A stretch of 64,000 nt of DNA from Erigeron canadensis (GCF_010389155.1 NC_057769.1:21824735-21888734); one strand, 5' to 3'. Positions 34,765 through 46,557 are shown, counted from the first letter of the stretch. The notes: generated from the sequence alone by a model not told the origin. Made by a program: numbers and translations.

Positions 34765-35314
34765 AGATTGTTCATACTGGGTTGAAAAAGAGATTGATTT
34801 TTTGAAGGAATGACATCGATGAGGGGATCATTGGAGGCAGGGATAGGAACCTGGAGATCTGCCTCCATTGACTGAACTTCATCACCAAATAAATCCTGAA
34901 CTTGGCCAGAGTTGGACAAGTACAGGGATGATTCATCTTCATCCCAGAAGGTGGTTTGCTCTGCAGCCTGATCAGGTACATTTCTATTCAAATCGATCTG
35001 GGAGGAATCTGGCATAACCACATTTTCCTGATCAGAGGGTACAATAGATGCTTCTTGATTTTTTGCTTTTTCCATTGTTGTGCCAAGATCAATGTGCCAT
35101 CTTCATTCATGATATCACCTTCTGTGTTGCTTGATACTGGGATTACAAGAGGTGAAGCATCAGTAACATTTTCAGTCTGTGCAATAGGTTGAGCAGTCAC
35201 TTGATTCTCTCCAGATTCTTGTATGTGAGGAATGACCAGAGCTCCTCCTCTCCTTAGATGTCTGGAGGTATTTCTTGGTCTGGTGGAGATGTTTGTAGGA
35301 AAAACAAGAGTTTG
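34761..35314 (-). pseudogene. Element C extra gene, acidic middle part
   Basis: Broken frames (34761-35075 and 34988-35200) encode an acidic Ser/Asp/Glu/Gln-rich stretch (PDSSQIDLNRNV, FWDEDESSLYLSNSG) between the conserved N-terminal domain and the coiled-coil part. It corresponds in position and composition to 21440-21840 of element B. At least two frameshifts occur here. Confidence 0.68.
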
Positions 35315-36331
35315 TTATTGATCAGAAGTCGCCTCATTTTCTGGTGACTGCTCTTCAGTAGTGAAATCCCCAGGAGTGCCTATATTGAATTGAGGGCCAC
35401 CCTGGGTTTCTTCCGAATCAACTGGAGGTGATGCATCAGTAGTTTCCCTCCGGAAGCTTTCAATCATCTCAACTGGGATCTCAACTTCATTATTTTTGGA
35501 CACTAAGTTGTTGAGATCCCTCAAGTGCTCAGCCATAGAAAAATGACTGGTGTCATAATCATACTCATTCCTAAGTGCACGCTTAAAAATCAAAGACAAA
35601 AATCGAATGAATGGGACATGAGATTTTCTTTTCTGTACTTTTATCCTTTCAGCTAAATCATTCCAAAAAACTTGGGCAAAATCAACCCTAAGCCCATGCC
35701 ATAGGCAATATGCAATCATAAGTTGGGTCTGATTTATTTGATCAAGCCCTCCAGATCCACTTCCCAAACACTCTACCAGATGAGTAAAAAAGAATCTCCT
35801 GGAATCAGTGAGTTTACTCATATAGATAGTACCTTTTCTCTTAAACAAACCCTGCTCATCAAGAATATCAGTGTGACCCATCTACCTACACAATTCCCTA
35901 AGATTGATGCCAGTGGGAAGTTGTAAAGGTAATTCATTTTCAGAAAAATAGTGCAGACGAAGGGCATCTCGTAGGGAATCAACAGTTATTGCATGAGGAC
36001 GAGATCCCTTTTTCAAGGTGTAATGAATGGTGTGATCATCACCAGCCTGAAAATGAGTAGTGTACCAAAATTCGCACAAATAACCATGGTACATTTTCCC
36101 TGGATTCATAGTAAGAGCCCCATATAATGGACAACTAAGAAAGAAAGAATTTAGTCGTCTGATGATGGATTGAGGATCATGGGTTCCGGCAAGCTTTGCC
36201 ATCCAGTTGTGCATGTTGATCTTGATTTTGTCAGAATCAATGATGATGTCATGAGCTTTAGTGACACTAGCAGGAGGAGTATAGTTGTTGGTAAGAAGAT
36301 TTTTGTCAGAATATTTTGTTCTAGGTGCCAT
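35315..36331 (-). pseudogene. Element C extra gene, conserved N-terminal domain
   Basis: Starts MAPRTKYSDKN at 36329-36331. One TAG (35882-35884) splits an otherwise continuous frame. The domain matches extra gene 1 of element B by eye along its length. Shared positions include L..FW.TxF/A.., then LRDALRL versus LRTTLHLGD, then MGHTDIL versus MGYTGAI, then GLDQINQTQ versus GYDQMNIQN, then RFLSLIFK versus RFVMTIIR. This similarity between families with unrelated LTRs suggests a conserved function. A TATA box precedes it. Confidence 0.78.
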
Positions 36332-36488
36332 TTGAAAGTTGAAATTGAAAGAATTTAGGGTTTACAAGGAAATTTAAGAATAAAGATGGTGATGATTGGA
36401 ATTGAATGAAGAGAGAAAGAAATAAATGAAGGAATTTGAAGATTTGGGAGTAAATGATTTTCGAGATAAAAGTGAAGGTATATATGGG

Positions 36489-36910
36489 TATTTATAGAGG
36501 AAAGAGAAAATGGAATTCAAAACGGTAAGTTTGAAAATTTTCAAAACAGTTTTGATCGGTTTTGACATCCGCATTTAATGTTTCTCATCACACATAAATG
36601 TATGACGGTTGACAGCCCACAAAAATTACCAACTTGCACTTTTTGTCTTCCCAAGGTAACAAAACCATCATTTTAAGTTGAAAAAGTCATGCCACGTAAG
36701 GTGAACAGTAACTGTCTAGATAAAAAATTTGTATGGTTGGCATGCACTAGCATCAAGTATAAAAAATATATTATGACTTGATACACAAAGACTCATTTTA
36801 ATGCATCTGGAGATTGATTGGACACTCCAGTTTCACTGGTGGATTAGGCCAGTAGAATATGCACTGATGGTACACTGGAGGGACACTCCAGTAAGTACCC
36901 AAATTAGACC
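36489..36910 (-). promoter_or_regulatory. Putative internal promoter of element C
   Basis: TATAAATA on the minus strand at 36489-36496, about 160 bases before the start codon of the extra gene, a normal promoter-to-ATG distance. Upstream (36800-36910) is a cluster of CTGGAG, CTCCAGT, CACTGG and CCAGT words like that of the element's LTR U3. Between them lies non-coding sequence. The parallel to the LTR supports a second promoter, by inference. Confidence 0.52.
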
Positions 36911-37296
36911 ATTCTGGTAATCCTCAAACACGCACATCAACTAATATAAACAAATGAGAGGGACACATTTATAAAGCGACTGAAGTCACTTCAAACTTGC
37001 ACATCAACTTATCCAATATTAATGAGAGGGACACATTTACAAGGTACTAGAAACATTTTCTAGAAGAATTTGTCCAGTGAGAAAATAAATTAATAAATTC
37101 CCCCTGAAACTTAGATAAATATAAAAAAAATGTGGTCTGAGTCTTTCCCCCTAGAATGGTGATCCATAAATTCATCGGTGTAAAGATAGTATCACAAAGG
37201 CGTTCGATAGCTTTACTGGTATAGATTTATAAATCTGGAATCAAAGAACCAGCTTTACTGCCAGTGTCACAAAGGCGTTCATAACAAGGTTCCAGA
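36911..37296 (-). other. Element C pol to extra-gene spacer
   Basis: Non-coding. Contains a near-duplicate of ACTTGCACATCAACT(T/A)A..GAGAGGGACACATTTA (36932-36974 and 36996-37040). A second repeat, TCACAAAGGCGTTC, is at 37191 and 37266. Confidence 0.6.
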
Positions 37297-38638
37297 TTAA
37301 GGGTTCAACATTCCCAACTCACTAACAAGATTTTGAAAAGTTTTCTCATCCAAAGGTTTTGTAAATATGTCAGCAAGTTGTTTGTCAGTGGGGATGAAGT
37401 GGATTTCAACATCATTTTTCATTACATGATCACGAATAAAATGATACCTGACATCAATGTGTTTCGTCTTGGAGTGCATGACTGGATTGTTTGAGATAGC
37501 AATGACACTGGTATTATCACAAAAGATAGGGGTCTTTGAATACTTAATACCATAATCAAGCAACTGGTGCTTCATCCAGAGTATCTGAGCACAACAACTA
37601 GCTGCAGACACATATTCTGCTTCAGCAGTGGATAAAGAGACTGAAGTTTGCTTCTTACTAGTCCAGCTTACCAGTTTGCCACCAAGGAAATGACATCCAC
37701 CAGTAGTGGATTTCCTGTCTATCTTACAACCTGCATGATCTGAATCTGCCCATTAGATCTAAGCCTGAGCCTTTGGGATACCAAAGACCCAAACTGGGAG
37801 TATCCTTAAGGTACTTCAAAATGCGCTTTACAACCGCTAGATGAGATTCCTCCGCGTTAGACTGATATCTGGCATAAAGACATGTTGCAAACATTATATC
37901 TGGTCTACTGGCAGTTAAATACATTAGTGAACCAATCATGCCTCTATAGGCAATGGTGTTCACTGGCTTCCCATCAGGGTCTGAATCTATTGTTAAAGGT
38001 GCAGAAATTGGAGTTGACTTTGAAGGTGAAGAATTCATATCGAATTTTCTTAAAATATCTCTAACATATTTTTCTTGATTAATAAAAATACCATCACTAT
38101 TTTGTTTAATCTGGAGTCCAAGAAAAAATGTTAATTCACCCATCAAACTCATATCAAATTTTGAAGACATGATTTTTGAAAATTTCTTGCACAAGGATTC
38201 ATTAGTAGAACCAAAAATAATATCATCAACATAAACTTGTACCAACAGAAGATTACCTCTTTCACGAAGAATAAATAAGGTATTGTCAACTGCATCTCTT
38301 TTGAAACCGTTTTCTGATAAGTGTTTGGTCAGAGTATCATACCAGGCTTGAGGGGCTTGTCTGAGGCCATACAGTGCCTTGTCCAGACGATATACCCAAT
38401 GTGGATGCTTTTCATCAATGAAGCCTAGAGGTTGCTTGACATAATCTTCTTCTTCTAATTCTCCATTCAAAAATGCACTATTTACGTCCATCTGGTTGAC
38501 CTTAAACTTATGATGAGCAGCAAAGGCTAAAAACATTCTGATGGCTTCTAACCTTGCAACTAGTGCAAATGATTCTTCAAAGTCAAGGTCTGTTTGGACG
38601 TACCCTTGTGCCACTAATCTGGCCTTATTTCTGATCAC
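37297..38638 (-). pseudogene. Element C reverse transcriptase and RNase H
   Basis: Frame 37724-38638 carries [23 protein letters not shown] and [13 protein letters not shown]. The catalytic YVDD is at 38222-38233, followed by [16 protein letters not shown]. After a frameshift near 37735 the RNase H part follows: DHAGC, KSTTGG, TAEAEYVSAASCC, CDNTSVIAISNNPVMH and KHIDVRYHFIRD. It ends at 37297 with SELGMLNP. Confidence 0.93.
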
Positions 38639-39480
38639 ATGTCCGTCTTATTCCTGAACACCCATCTGGTTCCAATTGGTTATTTCTTACCACTTGGAAA
38701 AAGGAACCAGATTCCAAACTTTATTTTGTTCAAACTGGTGAAGCTCTTCTTGCATAGCAATCACCCAGCTTGGATCTTCCATTGCCTCGTCAATCTTATT
38801 CTGTTCAATCAGTGATAAGAAGCTGACATATAAACATTGTTCATTGGAGGCACTTCTGGTCTAAATCCCTCTACTGGAGTCACCGATAATCTGGTTGATT
38901 GGGTGAGCTTTTGTCCACTTAGAGTATTGACCAGGATTGTTTCTGACAATAATATCAGTGCAAGAATTCAATTGATTTTCTGGAATGGGATCTTGCCAGA
39001 CAACTTCAGCATCTTCATCAGAATCTGTAATATCACGATTTGCATCATGAAATTCTTCATTTAAAGGCATTTCTTGATTTACTAGCTCAAAATCAATTAG
39101 ATCTGATACTGGTGGTGTAGTACGAACATCTGATCCAATAACAAGTGTTCAGAGGGTAGTTTGAAACTTATTGAAGGATAAAATGAAGTATTATTGGGAG
39201 GTTTTTCGATTTGCACTGGTTCCAAGTCAGGATGACTGGAAACATCTTCAAATGAATCTTTATTGTAGTTGATAGGATCAAATTCACCAAAGATAGTTGG
39301 ATTTTCTAGGGGAGAATTAAGGGTTGGCTTTTTATTGATTGCTTCATTTGACTCATCAAATGTGACATGAATTGACTCCTGGACCTTCTCCAGTCTTTTG
39401 TTGTAGACTCTGAAGGCTTTGCGAATGGCTGAATATCCTAAGAAATATCCTTCATCAGCTTTGGCATCAAATTTGCCTAA
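38639..39480 (-). pseudogene. Element C integrase-RT linker and RT entry
   Basis: Several short frames. 38861-39070 encodes an acidic linker ending WTKAHPINQIIGDSSRG, the conserved entry to RT. Between 38640 and 38860 the RT start (EEELHQFEQN, GTRWVF-like) is readable only across frames. Two or more frameshifts and stops are present. Confidence 0.75.
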
Positions 39481-40321
39481 CTAACTCGAGTCGTTCAGGA
39501 TGTATACTGGACATCCAAAAACGTGAAAATAACCAATATTTGGTTTTCTATTTCTTAATATTTCATAGGATGTCTTCTTGTGTCTCTTCACATATACTGA
39601 GCGATTTTGGGTGTGGCAAGCAGTTGCAATTGCTTCAGCCCAGTACATTTTAGGAAGACCAGATTCAGCAAGCATACTCCTGGCAGCTTCAATCAGCGTT
39701 ATGTTCTTTCTTTCGACAACTCCATTCTGTTCTGGAGTGCGAGCTGATGAGAAATTCTGGGAGATGTTAGTTTCAGGACAGAATTGTTCCAAGGTTGCGT
39801 TCTGGAATTCTGTTCCATTATCACTTCTTTAGACACATTTTTCGCTTATATTTGAGTTCAATTTGCTTGATAAGAGTGATGACTTCAGCAGCAGTTTCAT
39901 TCTTTGATCTAAGAAACATTACCCAACAATATCTGGAGTATTCATCAACAATTACCAGGGTACATTTCTTACCAGCACGAGTCTGAACATTCACTAGACC
40001 AAACAGATCCATATGAAGCATATGAAGAGGTTCAGATATGCTAAAATTCTGTTTTGTCTTGAAACTGGTGCGTTTCTGCTTACCCATCTCACATCATGGA
40101 CATGGCCTTTCCTTTTTGGAGGAAACAGAAGGTATCCCATCTGTAAGTTGTTTTCTGGAAAACTTGTTAATATTCTTGAAATTTAAATGGGATAACCTTT
40201 TATGCCATAGCCAGTTTGTGTCTTCATTAGCCTTGGTATAGAAACACTGCTTTGAAGGAGAGCTTTCCATATTCATCACGTACACATTCCCTTTTCTGGA
40301 GCAATCAGTACTACCTTCCAA
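39481..40321 (-). pseudogene. Element C integrase
   Basis: Zinc head in 40094-40321 (WLWHKRLSHLNF), core start in 39821-40087 (LHMLHMDLFG, first Asp; DEYSRYCWVMFL), and core end in 39481-39792 (TPEQNGVVERKN, catalytic Glu; then KPNIGYFHVFGC). The stretch with the second Asp falls at a frame break near 39800-39830. The three frames are out of register. Confidence 0.9.
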
Positions 40322-40626
40322 TCCTTATTAAATACGATGCCCTGAGAGATGTTAAATAACACCTGGTAGCCATCATCACACAATTGGCTGACACTTATGA
40401 GGTTATATTTCAAACCATTTACATAAGCCACCCGTCTGAATTTGACTTGACCATTATTCAGAACACCATATCCCTCAGTCTTTCCAGAACCATCATTCCC
40501 AAAAGTAATAGAGGGTCCGTTTGAAGCTACGAACTCCTCCAGCAGGGTCTTACATCCGGTCATTGTCCTGCCAGCAGCGCTGTCAAGATACCAAATATAT
40601 TTCTTTCGATCGCCCTGCACATCCAC
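40276..40626 (-). pseudogene. Element C protease
   Basis: Context IWYLDSAAGRTMTG corresponds to the copia protease active site, but the D-S-G triplet reads D-S-A, and the usual His before MTG is Thr. The following segment GYGVLNNGQVKF and LKYNLISVSQLCDDGYQVLF is the standard continuation. Likely inactive as encoded. Confidence 0.82.
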
Positions 40627-41312
40627 CAGATTATTAGGTTAAAGGTTTGCGAACCCATCGACTGATGGGTTCTCTAGATCCACAAGGATGGATCCCAGCT
40701 GGTATCTGGTTGATTTCACTTTCAAAAATAGTGGGTTTCCTCAGTAAACACCACTGGAACTGACAGTTTTGAAACCTTTTTCTTTTTCTTATCAACAGGT
40801 GTGCTCGATTTTTCTTTTTTGGAAAAAGGTTTTGTATTTTGTTTAGGGCCAGATGAAGTACCCTCAAAATTATTAATTCTTGCATTGCAACTTTGAACTT
40901 GACAAGCCAGTAGTTGAAACTGACTCTCCAGCCTTAACAAAATAGTTTCTTCAGATGACACCTTAGCCTTTCCAGATGACTGTACTTTTGGCTTAGGTGG
41001 AGGAACAACATTCTTCTTTTTCTGAACCTGGGGTTCTTTAGAAGATGATTGAGGCAAAGGTTTATTCTGATTAACCTTCTTGACTGGAGCATTCATATGG
41101 GGAGCTCCAGTCTTAACCTCAGACAATTGAACAGGAGGAATAATACAAGTTTTGGGTGTTGTTGGTTCATCATAAATAGTGCTAGATTTTAACACTTCAG
41201 GTAATCGGTCAACAACAGGTATTAATGCAGCAGCATTGACATCACCCCAGATATGCACGTTTTTGGGAGGGGTACTAGTTACGTGCAGCATCATACAGTT
41301 TCTTGGTCTCAA
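40627..41312 (-). pseudogene. Element C gag-protease spacer
   Basis: 196-codon frame 40722-41312, rich in Pro, Lys and Ser, with a basic KKKKKVSK end. It overlaps the gag frame by a few codons in a different phase, showing a shift near 41290. Confidence 0.72.
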
Positions 41313-43011
41313 GCCATGACTGGATAACTTTTGTTAAAATATTTTCCAGTTCTTCTTTTTTCTGGACCAATTGTTCAGTAACCAAAACTTGTGCTTTAAA
41401 AGCGAGTTCAATATCATGCAATTCTTTTAACTTTGATTGTAAATTTCCCATTTTAGAAAAATCTGTTTCAAAAGTGTTTGATATTTCTGAACGAACAGTT
41501 TCCACAAAAATCAAATCAGAGTTTAAAGCTTCAGCAATGTCCAATTTTAATTCAGGATCAGTTTCTTTGTCATAATCTATTACCTTCTTAATGACAATGT
41601 TCACCCATCTTCCAGATATAACATCTTCTTTCACCAGATGCTCTTCATCAGCCAGAGCCATATAATAACAATCTCTTTCCTCTTCATCATCAATTGATGA
41701 GTCATCAGAGGAAACCCATTCTTCTTCAGCAACCATGCATTTATTATTATCTCTTTCTGCAGACATGAGAGCAATTTGAGCCTTAAGCTTTTTGTATTTT
41801 GATCTGTAGCTATCATCAGGCTTGTTATAAGAAGTTGATGGACCAGATTGAGAGACAAACTGATTGGACTTGCACTCTTTCATGAAATGACCTTTTCTGC
41901 CACACTTAAAGCATGTCAAATTGGTCTTGTCAGTGGAAGAACTGGGTGCATTATGTCCAGTGGGTCTGTTAGCTCTGGCTTTGAAACGGTTAAACGTTTT
42001 AGTCATCATAGCCATCAGATCATCACTTTCAGTTTCATCACAATCTGGAAAGATATTATTCATGGCTCCAGAATCCATTAATTCAGACATCATCTTTTTC
42101 ATAGAAAATACATTCTCAGAAGACATTAATGCCGTACAGGGTGGTTCAGTATGACTAACCACAGGGGAACTACTGGAAGCATGATTAATAGCATCTTTTT
42201 TTGCCTCAATTCTCTGGGCTTGATTCACTTCAGTGAATCTGAAGGCTTCATACAATGTTGACAGAGTATAGGAGTGCAAGGTTTTACCTTGTCTCAAGAC
42301 CACGATCATATGAGACCATTTAGATGGAAGAATATCACAAAAATTTTCAAGAAGTATGTCCTTGTCTTTTTCTACTCCAAGCCCTCTCAACTAGTTTATA
42401 ATACTCACAAATTTGGTGTAAGTACCAGTTAATGATTCATTGGGAAGAGCAAAAAATGACTCGTACTTCTTATTCAAAGATACTTTCCTGGTAACAATAG
42501 TGTCATCACCACCTTCAAACTGGTTCACTAGTTCATCCCACATGCTTTTGGCACTGGGATAAAGCACTAGTGTGGGAATAAGAGCTTCTGGAACGGCCCC
42601 GAGGATCATGACTTTTAAAGTTGTGTCAATATTGACCATTCTCTTTTCCTCTTCAGGCCAATGTTCCTCTCTCTTTTCCCTACTAGATCTTGCTCTAGTT
42701 GGATCAAGAAGTGGAATGAGAGGACTTCTAGGAATATAGGGTCCTTCATTTAAAATTTTTATCATATTCCTCTCAATACCAGTGACATGTAAAATCATCC
42801 TGGCTTTCCACGTGCCAAATTCATCACCATTCCCACTGAATTTGGGAACAGGAGTGTTTGAGTAGTGCACATGCATGTGTGGAGAAGCAGGAATAGGAGT
42901 TGGTGGTGGGGGATTATTGTTAACATGGTCAGTAGTCTGTTCAGTTTCATTAATGGGAGGAGGTCCAGTATTTAAAGGGTTTCCTTGTGTATTTTCTGGG
43001 TTGGCCATCAA
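41275..43011 (-). pseudogene. Element C Gag
   Basis: Starts MMANPENTQGN at 43009-43011, 50 bases from the LTR. One frame of 579 codons with a single TAG at 42391-42393. Copia Gag landmarks are KFSGNGDEFGTWKARM, SAKSMWDELVNQFEG and KKYESFFALPNESLTG. The knuckle CFKCGRKGHFMKEC is at 41872-41913, and a coiled coil (SKLKELHDIELAFKAQ) near the end. A single nonsense mutation makes this nearly intact. Confidence 0.92.
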
Positions 43012-43046
43012 GAAAATACAAATCTAGGCAAGTATGTTAGCCTTCT

Positions 43047-43058
43047 GCTCTGATACCA
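43047..43058 (-). other. Element C primer-binding site
   Basis: Minus-strand TGGTATCAGAGC two bases inside the 5' LTR, complementary to initiator tRNA-Met. Confidence 0.93.
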
Positions 43059-43060
43059 AT

Positions 43061-43994
43061 TGTGAAGTCCCTCACTCGATGGTTTAACCCACAAGTGTAG
43101 AATATAACAAGTCAAGTAATCACTAGATAGGACTAGTATGAATATGAAAAGTCAAGTAAGCACTAGATTGGACTAGTATTACAATAAATATAAATGCAAG
43201 AATATATATAAAGTAATATGTACTTAAGAAATATAAATATAAGCAAGTAAAGTGAATGGTGAGACACAATGTAATTTTCAAGTGTATTTTATTTATTGAT
43301 GTTAAATAAAATACAAGGTTGTTGCGGAACAAGATATTACAAAGTAAGTATCTAAACAACCTATGAATTACAAGTGATCAAATTTTGCTAAATAAACTCC
43401 TTGATCGAAATACTTAAAGTTGTGAAATATAACTATTTAGATCGAGAGTATTTAAGCAAAGACACCAAATTGCAAAAGTGTGTAATTTAGACAAGGGAAG
43501 TGACTTGGTATTTATAAGCAAAAAGAATAAATATAATATTCTTTTTGCCGTACAAATATGGTTACATGCATTTAAGGAAATTACTTTAATTCCTGAAATG
43601 CATTGATTAAAGTACAAGAATAAAGTCACATGATAGTAACTTGTCTTCTAATTAACCAACCACCTTTACATGCGTGTAAAGCTTTTAACAAAAGACAAAT
43701 GGATTGTCCGGATAGAGGCATGTAAAGGCAGAAAGTCAATTCCTCGTAATCAGTGTTCAGACTTGTAAGGTCTAGAACACTGACAAGGACTTCAGTCAGG
43801 AGATCTGGTAAGTCTTCCAGTGAGCTCCGCTATTTGTTAGACTTCTTTCTTCAGACTTCAGTAAGAATGTTCTTTAGTTTAAAGATCTTGACTGGAGTGA
43901 AGTCCAGTGAACAAATCTGGTGGAATCCAGATCTTGTACAAGTAAGTTGTTCACTGGTCTTCACATAATTTCTGGACAAATCTTCAGAGGGCTC
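43061..43994 (-). repeat. 5' LTR of element C, outer end missing
   Basis: Matches 31252-32336 but without the 93-bp duplication. It stops after AGAGGGCTCC, about 45 bases before the expected TGTTAGGTCC terminus. TATAAATA (minus) lies at 43509-43516. Confidence 0.93.
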
Positions 43995-45481
43995 CCAAAT
44001 TATTTTTCCGCGTAATACGCGGGATGAGCATATCAATTTTTCATAGTAAAGTGATTAATAATTATATATAGGATATATTGAAATATGATTATATATCTAT
44101 ACCCATAATTTTATTTAAATTATTATTTGCTTATGTCATACTTGGTATCAATTAAATTTATTATTAAAGAGGCTAATAAGTGTACAAATAAATATATACT
44201 TTTCTATTTCCTTTTCTTTTTATAAAAAATTAGTCATTATAACACATTTAATGAAATCCATATTTTCTAAATTATCAAAAATTATATTTTGTGTTCATTA
44301 ATTTAATATAAAAATTACTATTTTTATATGTATCACTAGTACTAATATCCGTACATGTTACACAGTCAACTATAATTATGTATATTTATATTTCATTTTA
44401 TTAGTAACAAACTTTATATATCTATTTAATGCATAGACAATTAAATGCATAAAAAGCATTTCGAATTTAATGGAAAAATTGTACATCTTAAAAGTATATA
44501 TACGGGTTTGTTAATCAAAATAAGGAAAAGAAAGAGTTGTAGAAGGATAAGAATAAAAAGAAATTAAGATTATGAAAAAATTGAATTCAAGAAGGATATA
44601 TAAATGATAGATGACAAATATACAAAAACATATCTTGTAAACAAATACTCCGTATATAGTAATAAAGAAACTTTTAATGGATTTCACATAAATATTGATA
44701 ATAATAAAAAAATAAAAGGTAAATGACATATAATTAGATATAGATTATGTATATTTTTTGTTACGTTATCATATATGTGTAAGTTAATTTACATTGGTTG
44801 CCAATTGGGTTGGTGACCCATTGGTAAGGTCTTTGACCTTGGGGGACCCATCCGGATTCAAGTCACACTTCTCACATTTGTGGGGGTGGATTGATAGGGA
44901 TTTTTCGAAAGTCCTAAGTTTCATTCCAAATATGCGTGTAATTAAGAATAAGAGTAGATTAGAATCCCGTTTTAAAAGAAAAAAACTTTTACATTGAGTT
45001 AATAAGTGATGAAATATTAACAATTTTCAATTTATTGGAAAAAATTATAACACAAAAAGTTTCATGTTTATAGTATTGATTATAATTCCATGTTATATAA
45101 ACATTATTTTTTTTTTGTAGTAGGTACATATTAAAATTTAAATAGATTTAAATAATTAATATATGTTTTTGTTCAAAATATACATGAAAAGTACATGATC
45201 ATGATTTATTTTTCGGTGAGGATTTGCAAGAAGTTTCAAGCGGCCCACTTTTATTTGGAATTACAATTAACTGATTTAATATAGTAAGCGGTTATACGTT
45301 GACACATATATTTGATAGTTATATAAAGTAAGTAGAAATTAAATAGGAATAAGGTAAGTAGAAATTAAATAGGAATTATAATTCGATTTAATTAAGTATA
45401 TTAAAAAGGACACTTGTCGTTTAAGTAATATGCCATGTGTCGATTAAATAATACCTCAATCCTGTTTTAGTATATTGGTAG
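43995..45481 (-). mobile_element. Possible Helitron-like segment
   Basis: Minus strand starts TCTACCAATATACTAAAAC at 45480, resembling plant Helitron 5' ends (TCT then TA-rich). At the other side a GC hairpin CCGCGTAATACGCGG (44008-44022) lies next to the truncated LTR. A CTRR 3' terminus is missing, so this is at best a truncated copy. A SINE lies inside. No gene is seen. Confidence 0.35.
44797..44987 (+). mobile_element. tRNA-derived SINE (191 bp)
   Basis: Flanked by TTTACATTG at 44788-44796 and 44988-44996. The head contains a box-A-like TTGGTGACCCATTGG and a clear box B, GGATTCAAGTC. The tail is A-rich (AAAAGAAAAAAAC). Confidence 0.82.
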
Positions 45482-46339
45482 ATATGTACATGGTTTTATA
45501 TTTAAAGAAAATACGATAACTAATGCCCTAAAGGCGGTAGTAGCAAAATACAACAAGTTACAAGATTTATTGCATCACAAAAGGTAAAGAGAAATTATCA
45601 CAAATCGTCCCCGTAGTTTGCTTGATTCGCATTTTCATTCATGTACTTTTTTTTCATTAGGTATCCCTGGGCTTTTCATTTTCATTGTCAGTCGTACCTC
45701 CTACAAACGTCCGTCGTTTTTTATCCGTTAAACCCACGTGAGGGTAGAATCATCTAGTTTCACTATATAACATAATCGTGCGGTCATAGTTGGTCACACT
45801 CTAGTGCCCTTATTCTAAATTATTTTTACTTATTGTTATCAATTGTTGATTTGTATTTACAACGTCTAATTTTCATGTACGATAACTTTTAAAATTAAAT
45901 TGAAAAAGATCTCAAAGTATTAATATACAAAAAAGATGACAAAAAAAAAATCGACTAAAAGAAATACCACAAAAGATGAAATTGAATATACAATTTCAGT
46001 GTTTCAAGATAACATTTTTTTTTAAAAAAAAAAATTTGAATTCCTAAAGGTTTTATTTATTACATATATTTAGTAAACTATTTTATTAACATTTATAGTT
46101 TTGCATTTTAAAAATCTCGCTATTTTAATGTATAACTTTTTTGTTTTAATTACCACATATTACGCGAAAATAAGCTGGTGTTTCAATACTAAAAAAAAAA
46201 ATTAAATAAAAAAGTCAAAACTTAACATAACATTTGTGACCATTCGAAGGTAAACACATGTAATCCGAAATTTTTCTACATGCATCTAAAGAAAATATTA
46301 AAAATAACAAAATAGAATAATAGTATAGGAAATAAAGTG
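45482..46339. other. Intergenic with decayed repeat
   Basis: AT-rich. The part 45595-45760 (CGTCCCCGTAGTTTGC ... CCGTTAAACCCACGTGAGGG) resembles the dispersed GTCCCTGTGG repeats at 49240 and 59210, but no termini are found. No gene. Confidence 0.5.
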
Positions 46340-46552
46340 ATATTTTTTTTTTAACATTCAGTCGGTATGCGACATCAGGGAAACCTCACCGTAAATGGTG
46401 AAGTCTTGCACGTATTCTAGACAATGAGATATTGACTATGGGTCGTTACAAGTATTCGGAGGAAAAAACTCCAAGACTTGTCATCCCTAAGGATCGAACG
46501 CAAGACCTTGGGTAAAACCCGAGATGTCTCTGACCAGTTGAACTAGTTATCA
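46340..46552 (-). mobile_element. tRNA-derived SINE, minus strand
   Basis: On the minus strand from about 46552: box A TAGTTCAACTGGTCAGAG fits the tRNA A-box consensus, and box B CGTTCGATCCT follows about 40 bases later. The tail is the A-run complementary to TTTTTTTTTT at about 46346-46355. Exact ends and target duplication not resolved. Confidence 0.75.
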
Positions 46553-46557
46553 TTAAG

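Larger units (their letters stand above)
31252..43994 (-). mobile_element. Ty1/copia LTR retrotransposon C, nearly complete
   Basis: Minus strand. 3' LTR at 31252-32336, 5' LTR at 43061-43994 (about 45 bp missing at its outer end), tRNA-iMet primer site, polypurine tract, gag, protease, integrase, RT and RNase H, and a 3.7-kb extra gene after RNase H. Same size class and architecture as element B but with unrelated LTRs. Multiple stops and shifts make it inactive. The missing LTR end and an undetectable target duplication point to a deletion on its right side. Confidence 0.94.
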
